Source: an uncultured bacterium (GTDB lineage: Bacteria; Cyanobacteriota; Vampirovibrionia; Gastranaerophilales; Gastranaerophilaceae). From it: a stretch of 43,724 nt of DNA. Positions 16,172 to 23,157 of the stretch are shown piece by piece; within the stretch, counting starts at the first letter, position 1; the number at the start of each line of letters is the position of its first letter. The stretch spans positions 1-43,724 of the forward strand of contig CASGEP010000013.1 of assembly GCA_949300515.1 (NCBI GenBank), given 5' to 3'. The notes below the pieces were generated by a model. That model was not told the origin of the DNA, did not search any database, and saw nothing but the letters and a program-made list of their open reading frames with translations. Position numbers and translations under genes: made by a program.

Positions 16172-17026
16172 TTAGGCAATTTTTTCTAAAATAGTCTTTA
16201 ACGTTTCTGTATCCACTTTGTCGTCTTTTATGACTTTATCTAATATTTTTGTATTTTCGAAAAGTTCCTTCACATTATCCAGGCTTATTTCTGTACCTTT
16301 TCTGATGTCACCAAGCATGGATTTTGCTCCTCTGAGAAAGTTGAGTCTTGCGAAAGGTACTAATGCTTCGTTTATGCTTTCATTTACAACGTCTGCTTCT
16401 GTAATGACTTTCTTGGCATCTTCTACAGCTCTTGCAAATTCTTCTTTACGCACTTTCTTGGCATTTTCAAGCGCTTCGCCTGTTAATTTTTGCCCTGCAT
16501 CATCGGTGATTGAAGTAAGCTTTATCTCACCTTTTTTAATTTGTTCTACAACTTTGTCTTTTGCGGCATTTTGTGTTAACTCTTCTGTCATCTCTTGTGT
16601 TAATTTGTTTTCACGTGCTGCCTCTAGAACATTTGTTGCTTTTGTCAATTCGCTTGAGTATTTATATTCTTTTCTTCCAGCTTTCGTAAATATTGATTCC
16701 AGGCCTGTTTTAAAGTTATTCCATGCCCCTTTGATACCTTTTAAATTGTCTGCTTGTTTTGCTACATCGTCTGTAAGTCCAGCAAGATTAATTGTTTTGC
16801 CTCTCTTTATAGTATATGCAATTCCGCCAACTACTGCTATTGCTCCGCCGATTACCAAAAGCGGATTTATGCCATTATTTTTTTCTTGAGTTTCTTCCGC
16901 ACCTTGCATTGCAGATGTGTTGTACCCCTGAAAAGCTGTTGTGTTGGTATTTGCATAAGTACTGTTAAATGCGCATGGATTTGTGTAACCGTAATAATTG
17001 TAACCTGTAATTCCGTTCATTGACAT
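16172..17026 (-). CDS. Membrane-anchored helical protein of unknown function, paralogue of the 15484 gene product
   Basis: The 284-residue product begins with an unusual Tyr/Asn/Thr-rich stretch (MSMNGITGYNYYGYTN), then AFQG, a hydrophobic segment (LLVIGGAIAVVGGIAYTI) followed by RGK, and a long charged helical domain to the end. It shares motif order with the 15484 product, including TDD-AK, FKT and AGRKEY, so the two are probably an old duplication. No catalytic motif is visible. ATG 17026 was chosen because AGGAAGG lies 9 nt upstream; an in-frame TTG lies three codons earlier. A structural or surface role is possible but unproven. Confidence 0.75.
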   Translation of the reverse strand: MSMNGITGYNYYGYTNPCAFNSTYANTNTTAFQGYNTSAMQGAEETQEKNNGINPLLVIGGAIAVVGGIAYTIKRGKTINLAGLTDDVAKQADNLKGIKGAWNNFKTGLESIFTKAGRKEYKYSSELTKATNVLEAARENKLTQEMTEELTQNAAKDKVVEQIKKGEIKLTSITDDAGQKLTGEALENAKKVRKEEFARAVEDAKKVITEADVVNESINEALVPFARLNFLRGAKSMLGDIRKGTEISLDNVKELFENTKILDKVIKDDKVDTETLKTILEKIA

Positions 17027-17055
17027 AAAATTCAACCTTCCTAAATTCTAACCTA

Positions 17056-17061
17056 TGTATA
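17056..17061 (-). promoter_or_regulatory. Possible -10 box of the 16172 gene
   Basis: TATACA on the minus strand lies directly behind the serA terminator T-tract and about 30 nt before the ATG, leaving room for the SD (AGGAAGG). The arrangement mimics the promoter of the neighbouring paralogue. The -35 region would lie inside the terminator. Confidence 0.35.
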
Positions 17062-17064
17062 AAT

Positions 17065-17102
17065 AAAAAAATCCTGCCTAAAAAAATTGACAGGATTTTT
17101 TT
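17065..17102 (-). terminator. Terminator of the ribE-serA operon
   Basis: ATCCTG at 17071-17076 pairs with CAGGAT at 17091-17096, extended by A6/T6 flanks, with a 14-nt loop. It lies 20 nt after the serA stop on the minus strand and has U-runs on either strand. Confidence 0.85.
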
Positions 17103-17121
17103 ATTTATTAAGAATTATTAA

Positions 17122-18732
17122 CTATACATTTAATCTAATATAGCTAGACTCGTATATACCGTTAATTTTGGCTATTTTATCAAGTGTATTTTGTTCGACT
17201 TTGTCGTCGGTATTTATAATCATAATACTTTTTTCATCTTGCCTTATTTCGCCTTTTGCGTAGGACTTTTGGGCAACTTGCATACGCGATATGTTTATGC
17301 CGTCATCCCCTAAAACAGTTGCTACTGCTGCAATCATTCCGGGTTTATTTTCGTGAGGTACTAGCAGCATATGTTTTTCGGGTTTAATTGAAGTATTGTA
17401 ATCATTAATTTTGACAATTCTTTTTATATGTTTTGCAATTAGCGCGCCTGAAATACTTGTGCAGTCTTTATCTGTGACTAAGTTAACGGTAATTGAGCCT
17501 ATGTAGTCTGTTGTTTGTTGAGATTTTTTGGTTGAAATTTCAATTCCGCGTTTTTTAGCCAAAAGTGGCGCGTTAACATAGTTTACACCTGTTATATTAC
17601 TTGAGAGCACGCCTTTTAAAATTGCAGTTTCAAGAGGAGATGTGTCAACTTGGGCTAAAGTTCCCTTTACTTCAATTTCAATAGATTTTAAGCTGCCTTT
17701 TGAAATTTGCGCCGCCATTTGAGCAATGTTTTCGGCTATGGGCATGTAGTCTTTGACAGGTTCGAGTTTTTGCGGTTTTAGCGAGGGTATATTGACTGCG
17801 CTTGTTGCGTCCCCGCCTGATAGTACAGATACAACCTGATTTGCAACATCAAGTGCTACGTTAATTTGCGCTTCATCTGTGCTTGCGCCCAAGTGAGGTG
17901 TGAGAACAACATTTTTGCCAAAGCCTAAAAGCACGTTGTTTTGTATATTTTTTTCATCTTCATACACATCAAGCGCACACGCGGCTACCTGACCGGATTC
18001 AAGGGCTTCTTTCAGCGCTGTTTCATCGATAATACCTCCGCGGGCACAGTTTATAATTCTCACACCTTTTTTCATTCTGTTGATTGTATTTCTGTTAATC
18101 AAAGATGTCGTTTCTTTTGTTTTTGGTGTGTGGATTGTAATAAAGTCGCACTGCGCCCAAAAGTCGTCAAGGTGTTCGGCGTATTTTGCGCCAATGCCCT
18201 CAACTGCTTCGCGCGATGTGTACGGATCAAAAACAATAATTTTCATGCCAAGTGCAAGAGCAACTTGCGCAACATGGTGCCCGATTTTGCCAAGCCCTAT
18301 TATGCCTAAGGTTTTACCGTAAACTTCCACGCCTGTGAATTTTGAGCGTTCCCATTTACCTTCTTTTACCGATTTTACTGCCTCAGGGATGTTGCGTGCC
18401 ATAGAGAGCATCATAGCAACTGTGTGTTCTGCGGCGGCGTTTGTATTGCCGTCAGGCGAGTTTACAACGATTATACCTTTTGCCGTTGCCGCATCAAGGT
18501 CAATGTTATCTACCCCGACGCCCGCTCTGCCGATAATTTTAAGATTTTTGCCGGCTTCTATAATTTTTGCGGTGACTTTTGTTTGGCTTCTGACCAAAAG
18601 TGCATCGTAGTCACCTATAATTTTACATAATTCGTCTTCTTCCATTGTAGGAAGATTGTCTGCATGGGCTGCTTTTTCGACAATTTTTATTGCAGCTTCA
18701 TTTATTTTATCCGTAATTAAAACTTTTGCCAT
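17122..18732 (-). CDS. serA: D-3-phosphoglycerate dehydrogenase
   Basis: SerA oxidises 3-phosphoglycerate to 3-phosphohydroxypyruvate, the first step of serine synthesis. The N-terminal substrate domain carries GRAGVGVDNID, the NAD fold has GIIGLGKIGHHVAQ, and the catalytic region has INCARGGIID and PHLGAST. At 536 aa it is the long form, with an intervening ASB domain and a C-terminal ACT domain (LLVPHENKPGMIAAVATVLG), which in the family senses serine or another ligand. It is the last gene of its operon, 10 nt after the aminotransferase, which fits a serine pathway pair. A strong terminator follows. Confidence 0.97.
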   Translation of the reverse strand: MAKVLITDKINEAAIKIVEKAAHADNLPTMEEDELCKIIGDYDALLVRSQTKVTAKIIEAGKNLKIIGRAGVGVDNIDLDAATAKGIIVVNSPDGNTNAAAEHTVAMMLSMARNIPEAVKSVKEGKWERSKFTGVEVYGKTLGIIGLGKIGHHVAQVALALGMKIIVFDPYTSREAVEGIGAKYAEHLDDFWAQCDFITIHTPKTKETTSLINRNTINRMKKGVRIINCARGGIIDETALKEALESGQVAACALDVYEDEKNIQNNVLLGFGKNVVLTPHLGASTDEAQINVALDVANQVVSVLSGGDATSAVNIPSLKPQKLEPVKDYMPIAENIAQMAAQISKGSLKSIEIEVKGTLAQVDTSPLETAILKGVLSSNITGVNYVNAPLLAKKRGIEISTKKSQQTTDYIGSITVNLVTDKDCTSISGALIAKHIKRIVKINDYNTSIKPEKHMLLVPHENKPGMIAAVATVLGDDGINISRMQVAQKSYAKGEIRQDEKSIMIINTDDKVEQNTLDKIAKINGIYESSYIRLNV

Positions 18733-18742
18733 TTTTGCTTCC

Positions 18743-19843
18743 TTATTTTTTAAGTTTATCTATTGTTGCCTTTAAGCTTGCAAGTGCTGTAAGTACGTCG
18801 CGCTCGGATACAAAGCCTAATGTGCCCATTCTGAATATTTTGTCTTTTAAGTCATTTTGACCGTTTGCAACAACAATATTGTAGTCCTCTTTGAGAGTTT
18901 TCCTTATGTCAGGGACACTAACGCCTTCAGGCGGCAAAACAGAAGTTATTGCATAGCTTGCAATTGATTCGTCCTCAACAAAAAGTTTAAGCCCCATATC
19001 CTTGATACCTTGCCTTAAAAGCTTTGCATTGTGCTTGTGGCGTGCAAAGATATTATCAAGACCTTCTTCTCTCATCATTTCAATTGCCGCATCCAGCGCC
19101 ACAAAAAGGTTTACTGCGGGTGTCCAAGGTGTTGTGTCCTTGTCTAAATTCTTTTTGTAATCATCCCAATTGAAGTAGAAGCTCGGGTATTTGCATTGTT
19201 TGTGAAGTTCCCATGCTCTGTCGTTTGCAACTAAAAACGCAAGACCGGGGGGAATCATAAATCCTTTTTGTGAACCTGAAATAAGGACGTCAATGCCCCA
19301 TTTGTCCATTTTGCAATCTATTGCACCTATTGATGTAATACCGTCCACTATTGATATTGCACCGTGTTCGCGGATAATTTTTGCAAGTTCCCTAACAGGA
19401 TTTGTAACGCCCGTTGAAGTTTCGTTATGAGTGAGTGTCACAACTTTTATTTCTTTTTTTGTATCATTATCAAGTATTTTTTTAAGTTCATCAGGTTTAA
19501 TTGCTTGACCGTAAGGTACTTCAAGTTTTTGAACATTGGCACCTCGCATAGCGGCAATTTTTGCCCAGCGTGCGCCAAAGTTGCCGATAATAAGCGATAA
19601 AACCTTGTCGCCTTCGTTTACAAGGTTGGATATAGCTGATTCCATAGCACCTGTGCCTGATGAAGTGTAGATTTGTACATCATATTTTGTTTGAAAGACC
19701 CACTTTAGACCTTCTTCAACTCTTCTTACAATTTTTGAAAATTCGCTGCTTCTGTGACCGATGGGGTGTTTTGCCATAGCCAAAAGCACGCTCTCAGGTA
19801 CCGGTGTGGGTCCCGGAATCATTAAAAAATCTTTGTCTTTCAT
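18743..19843 (-). CDS. Class V aminotransferase (serine-glyoxylate/phosphoserine type)
   Basis: This is a PLP enzyme of fold type I. Family hallmarks are MIPGPTPVPE at the N-terminus, YTSSGTGAMESAI in the cofactor-binding part, and the Schiff-base lysine in SGSQKGF (about K190). It resembles cyanobacterial and archaeal proteins annotated as serine-glyoxylate or alanine-glyoxylate aminotransferase (also once called soluble hydrogenase small subunit). Since it lies 10 nt before serA and no serC is visible, I infer that it acts as the phosphoserine aminotransferase. Specificity cannot be read from sequence alone. Its length (366 aa) is normal for the family. Confidence 0.88.
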   Translation of the reverse strand: MKDKDFLMIPGPTPVPESVLLAMAKHPIGHRSSEFSKIVRRVEEGLKWVFQTKYDVQIYTSSGTGAMESAISNLVNEGDKVLSLIIGNFGARWAKIAAMRGANVQKLEVPYGQAIKPDELKKILDNDTKKEIKVVTLTHNETSTGVTNPVRELAKIIREHGAISIVDGITSIGAIDCKMDKWGIDVLISGSQKGFMIPPGLAFLVANDRAWELHKQCKYPSFYFNWDDYKKNLDKDTTPWTPAVNLFVALDAAIEMMREEGLDNIFARHKHNAKLLRQGIKDMGLKLFVEDESIASYAITSVLPPEGVSVPDIRKTLKEDYNIVVANGQNDLKDKIFRMGTLGFVSERDVLTALASLKATIDKLKK

Positions 19844-19854
19844 TTTTTCTTCCT

Positions 19855-20850
19855 TTATAAAGCTAAACTACTGTCCATACTTCTTGGTAAATATGCCTGC
19901 GGGTAGTTGTACGATCGGACAAAGCCCGAATCTTCGTACATTTTAACGGCATTTAAGTTGTCAAGATCGACGCTTGCATTTATCTCGCTCAAGTTAACAA
20001 GCCCTGATTGGTTCAGTTTGATAACGTCGCTTACAACTGATTTTAAAAGTAGTTTAGACAGCCCCATGCCACGATGTTCCTTTAAAATACCTACAAGCGG
20101 AATGTTGCCGATGTGTTCTCCTGTTACATTTGACAGGCAAAAGCCTATAAGTCTGTTTTCATGTAATAAAACTTTTGATGAGTGTGACAAAAATCTTCCG
20201 TAAACCGATTTTGTAATTTTGTCTACAATATCTCTACAACCTTCAATTGAGCCAAATCTGACATCAAAGTTAATATCAGAGGAGTCTGCAAAACTTTTTA
20301 ATATTACTCCTGCTAATTCATCTGCATAGATATCGCTATATGGAACAATTTTGTATCCTATGGGAATTGAATACAAATTTAACTGCTCAATCTCTTTTAT
20401 GAGTTTTTTGTCGTTTATGTCAAAAACCATTACGGCAAGCTCAATAAATTTAAACCCGAAAAATGATGCATTGTCTTTGTAATCTGTTTGTACCCCCAAC
20501 ATAGGGTAACTTACAAGAGCTTGTTTCCTTCTTTCACAAGTATCAAGCATGAATTTTTCCATAAGAGAATTACGTTTTTCGTTTATGTTTTCATTACCCA
20601 GAATATGTATTAAAAACAGTTCAATTACGTCTTTACTTGCATTGGAATATGCCAAAAACCCTGTCGGTATATCATCTTCCAGTAAAATTACACAGTTTAT
20701 AAGTTTTTTTTCAAAATATTCAATAAATTCTTCGTAAGTAAGAGGCTCTATTTCAAATTTGTAGTCTGTGGCGCATTTTAATCTAAAGTCGTTATACACG
20801 CCTGCAAAAATCTTAAAGTATTTTTGGCTCAAAACCTGCGTTTCGTACAT
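19855..20850 (-). CDS. GNAT-family N-acetyltransferase, probably two GNAT domains
   Basis: The C-terminal half has an acetyl-CoA site with PLVGILKEHRGMGLSKLLL (motif A) and the motif B block NLNAVKMYEDSGF. The N-terminal half (about 1-160) shows a weaker similar layout (VILLEDDIPTGFLAYSN, FFGFKFIEL), suggesting a degenerate first GNAT domain. The 331-residue length fits a tandem. The substrate is unknown. It sits inside ribE-ribBA-GNAT-aminotransferase-serA, starting 2 nt after ribBA, so it is co-expressed with riboflavin and serine synthesis, but a functional link is not shown. Confidence 0.82.
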   Translation of the reverse strand: MYETQVLSQKYFKIFAGVYNDFRLKCATDYKFEIEPLTYEEFIEYFEKKLINCVILLEDDIPTGFLAYSNASKDVIELFLIHILGNENINEKRNSLMEKFMLDTCERRKQALVSYPMLGVQTDYKDNASFFGFKFIELAVMVFDINDKKLIKEIEQLNLYSIPIGYKIVPYSDIYADELAGVILKSFADSSDINFDVRFGSIEGCRDIVDKITKSVYGRFLSHSSKVLLHENRLIGFCLSNVTGEHIGNIPLVGILKEHRGMGLSKLLLKSVVSDVIKLNQSGLVNLSEINASVDLDNLNAVKMYEDSGFVRSYNYPQAYLPRSMDSSLAL

Positions 20851-20852
20851 CC

Positions 20853-22109
20853 CTAGGCTTTCCTTAACTGATTTGTGGCTATTATATCACAGTGGCACTT
20901 TGTTATCAAATGGTGCATTTTTTCTTTTTTTGTCATAATGTAGCGTTCGTTAAATTTGTTTATATCAGGCTCAATTGATACTCTTTCTTCAATCTCTATT
21001 CCATAGCCTTTTAGTGCGACAATTTTTGTCGGGTTGTTTGTTATCAGTTTAATTTTCTTGTAACCTAAATCGTAAAGGATTTGTGCTCCGACGCCGTAGT
21101 TGCGCAGGTCGCTTTTAAAGCCGAGTGAAATGTTTGCTTCAATTGTGTCTTGCCCTTTATCTTGCAGGGCATACGCCTTGAGTTTATTTATCAGCCCTAT
21201 TCCGCGGCCTTCGTGGTCTAAAATATATACAAGCGCCCCTTTGCCGTATTCGTTAATCATAGTAAGCGACGAGTGCAGTTGCTGGTTGCAGTCGCATTTT
21301 AAACTGTGAAAAACATCGCCCGTCAGGCAGCATGAGTGGACTCTTACAAGCGGAATTTTGTCCGTACCGTCGTCTTTTACAAGTGCAACATGTTCTTTTT
21401 GGGTTAGTTCGTCAATATAGCCGTAAATTTCAAATTCTCCAAAAAGTGTCGGCAGAGATGTTTTTATCTCTCTTTTTACAAATCTTTCTTCTTTGAGTCT
21501 GTATTCAATTAACTGCGCAACCGTTATAAATTTTAAATTGTGTTCTTTTGCAAACTCTACAAGGTCATCACGACGAGCCATTGTGCCGTCCTCTTTCATT
21601 ATTTCGCACATAACGGACGCTTCATCAAGTCCTGCAAGGCGTGCCAAATCAACCCCTGCTTCTGTGTGTCCGGTGCGTTTTAAAACTCCGCCCTCCCTTG
21701 CTATTATCGGGAAAATATGCCCTGGGCGCCTTAAATCTTCAGGTTTTGAGTTTTTATCAAGTATTACTTTTATTGTTTTTGCTCTGTCAAAAGCGCTAAT
21801 TCCTGTTGTAACGCCATATTTAGGGTCGGCATCAACACTTTGGGTAAAATTTGTTCCTTTAACATCCGTATTGTGCTCCACCATTGGATTAATGCCGACT
21901 TTTTGTGCAAGTTTTTCTGTCAGAGCAAGGCAAATAAGCCCTCTGCATTTTTTTGCCATAAAATTTATTACGTCAGGAGTTACAAAAGATGCCGGAAAAA
22001 GCAGGTCGCCTTCGTTTTCTCTGCTCTCGTCATCTGCAACAATGACACCTTTGCCGTTTTTAAAATCTAAAATAGCTTCCTCAACAGTATTAAAAATTAT
22101 TTTATTCAT
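20853..22109 (-). CDS. ribBA: Bifunctional 3,4-DHBP synthase / GTP cyclohydrolase II
   Basis: The N-terminal half makes 3,4-dihydroxy-2-butanone 4-phosphate from ribulose 5-phosphate: DDESRENEGDL, the CRGLICLAL block and RTGHTEAGVDLARL are intact. The C-terminal half (from about 205) opens GTP for riboflavin synthesis: the zinc Cys motif is VHSCCLTGDVFHSLKCDC, followed by DHEGRGIGL. In most relatives the zinc motif reads HSECLTGD; here Glu is Cys, though the zinc cysteines remain. The length (418 aa) is normal for the fused form. The gene follows ribE by 11 nt; ribD and ribH are not in the window. Confidence 0.96.
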   Translation of the reverse strand: MNKIIFNTVEEAILDFKNGKGVIVADDESRENEGDLLFPASFVTPDVINFMAKKCRGLICLALTEKLAQKVGINPMVEHNTDVKGTNFTQSVDADPKYGVTTGISAFDRAKTIKVILDKNSKPEDLRRPGHIFPIIAREGGVLKRTGHTEAGVDLARLAGLDEASVMCEIMKEDGTMARRDDLVEFAKEHNLKFITVAQLIEYRLKEERFVKREIKTSLPTLFGEFEIYGYIDELTQKEHVALVKDDGTDKIPLVRVHSCCLTGDVFHSLKCDCNQQLHSSLTMINEYGKGALVYILDHEGRGIGLINKLKAYALQDKGQDTIEANISLGFKSDLRNYGVGAQILYDLGYKKIKLITNNPTKIVALKGYGIEIEERVSIEPDINKFNERYIMTKKEKMHHLITKCHCDIIATNQLRKA

Positions 22110-22120
22110 AAATATCCCTT

Positions 22121-22750
22121 TTAAAAGCCGTTTTCTCTCAGAAACTCTAAGCTTATTTTTTCCTTTTTATTATCCTTTGCTGACAAAAATTTTTCAACAT
22201 ATTTGGCAAACATATCATTTTCTATATTTACAAAATCCCCGCTTTTTAAAAACTTTAAATTTGTTTTTTCCAAAGTTTGCGGTATTATGCTTACACAAAA
22301 GGAATTTTTGCCGACTTTGCTTATGGTAAGGCTTATTCCGTTTAGTGCTACAGAGCCTTTTTCTATTATATATTTTGTGTCATATTCAATTTCAAATACT
22401 TTTGCTCCGCACTCCTCTTTTATCTCTTTTATTTTCCCAATACCGTCAATATGCCCCTGAACAATGTGCCCGTCAAGCCTTTGACCTAAAATCATTGCTC
22501 TTTCAAGGTTCACCTTATTGCCAATTTTTAAATAGTCTAAATTGGTTCTTCTCAGACTTTCTTTCATACAAAAAACGCTGAAAGTGTTTCTTGTGTTACT
22601 TATAACAGACTGGCATGCCCCGTTTACTGCAACAGATTCTCCTATTTTCAGCTCCCAAGAAAAGTTGGCACCTAAAGTAAAAACTTTTGCGCCGTTTTTT
22701 TGTTCTATATTTACAATTTCGCCAATTTCTTCAATCAATCCGGTGAACAT
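22121..22750 (-). CDS. ribE: Riboflavin synthase alpha chain
   Basis: This enzyme dismutates two 6,7-dimethyl-8-ribityllumazine molecules to riboflavin. It consists of two similar lumazine-binding halves: the first starts MFTGLIEEIGEI, the second near VQGHIDGIGKI. The length (209 aa) is typical. It heads the five-gene operon that ends with serA. A TGCTAAAAT box lies just 6 nt before the ATG with no SD, so translation may begin on a leaderless mRNA. I looked for an FMN riboswitch in the 84 bp upstream and found none. Confidence 0.96.
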   Translation of the reverse strand: MFTGLIEEIGEIVNIEQKNGAKVFTLGANFSWELKIGESVAVNGACQSVISNTRNTFSVFCMKESLRRTNLDYLKIGNKVNLERAMILGQRLDGHIVQGHIDGIGKIKEIKEECGAKVFEIEYDTKYIIEKGSVALNGISLTISKVGKNSFCVSIIPQTLEKTNLKFLKSGDFVNIENDMFAKYVEKFLSAKDNKKEKISLEFLRENGF

Positions 22751-22756
22751 GATTAA

Positions 22757-22765
22757 ATTTTAGCA
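22757..22765 (-). promoter_or_regulatory. Extended -10 of the ribE operon, leaderless spacing
   Basis: On the minus strand TGCTAAAAT ends 6 nt before the ribE ATG. It directly follows the T-tract of the terminator of the small gene upstream. Initiation 7 nt after the hexamer would fall on the start codon. Confidence 0.55.
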
Positions 22766-22773
22766 CAAAAAAA

Positions 22774-22810
22774 TAAAAACACAGAGAGGCCGAGTTTTCT
22801 CTCTGTGTTT
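22774..22810 (-). terminator. Terminator of the 60-residue protein gene
   Basis: AAACACAGAGAG at 22777-22788 pairs perfectly over 12 bp with CTCTCTGTGTTT at 22799-22810. Read on the minus strand it is followed by a T-rich run. It lies 25 nt beyond the stop codon at 22835. Confidence 0.88.
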
Positions 22811-22834
22811 GTTAGGGTGTTGTTAGTGCTTCAT

Positions 22835-23017
22835 TTAGGCCAATACATCAAGCTTTTGCCCGTTGACGCTTATTTCGCGTCCGCCGCAGCAATTAATGTT
22901 TAATTTTTCACCTTTTTCAAAGCGGTTCATGGCGCTTTGATATTTTTGACCTGCGCCGAATGTAACGGGTTTTGAGCATTGTGTTCTTGAGGCAATTGCC
23001 TGAATTGGTTTTATCAT
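22835..23017 (-). CDS. Small conserved-looking orphan protein, 60 residues
   Basis: I do not recognise a family. The product has two parts: a basic N-terminus (MIKPIQAIASR) with VTFGAGQKYQSA, then a compact C-terminus with a Cys-Cys-Gly-Gly motif (NINCCGGREISVNGQKLDVLA). It has three Cys and no signal peptide or membrane segment. The evidence that it is real is the strong SD (GGGAAGG), the consensus promoter TTGACA-17-TAAAAT and a 12-bp-stem terminator, all in the correct order and spacing. Such a monocistronic, well-signalled gene is probably highly expressed. The CCGG pair could bind metal or form a disulphide; that is speculation. Confidence 0.8.
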   Translation of the reverse strand: MIKPIQAIASRTQCSKPVTFGAGQKYQSAMNRFEKGEKLNINCCGGREISVNGQKLDVLA

Positions 23018-23073
23018 TTTGCCCTTCCCCAGCCTCGTTTAAAACTTCGGCTGTATTTCTTCAACGGAACTTC

Positions 23074-23102
23074 ATTTTATAACCCTGATAATTTTGTGTC
23101 AA
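23074..23102 (-). promoter_or_regulatory. Consensus sigma-70 promoter of the 60-residue protein gene
   Basis: On the minus strand TTGACA (23097-23102) and TAAAAT (23074-23079) are separated by exactly 17 bp. The start would be near 23067, giving a leader of about 50 nt with a strong SD. It is the best promoter in the window by consensus. Confidence 0.85.
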
Positions 23103-23144
23103 TACTAATTTTTAAATTTTAATATCATCTTTATATTTTTGTAT

Positions 23145-23150
23145 TATAAT
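23145..23150 (+). promoter_or_regulatory. -10 box of der, leaderless spacing
   Basis: TATAAT lies 7 nt before the der ATG at 23158 with TTTATTT between and no SD. Transcription would start at the start codon. It is divergent from the promoter at 23074-23102. Confidence 0.55.
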
Positions 23151-23157
23151 TTTATTT

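Noticed and set aside
16218-16889. 223-codon open frame on + strand opposite the 16172 gene
   Set aside because: The minus-strand gene has SD and terminator in place; the antisense frame lacks an SD and is Ser/Phe-rich as expected for a complement of Lys/Glu-rich coding.
21493-22329. 278-codon open frame on + strand opposite ribBA/ribE
   Set aside because: It is fully antisense to two conserved enzymes; its residues reflect their codon pattern and no start signal precedes it.
22751-22834. Possible FMN riboswitch before ribE
   Set aside because: The 84 bp contain only the upstream gene's terminator and the ribE -10 box; no conserved RFN element blocks.
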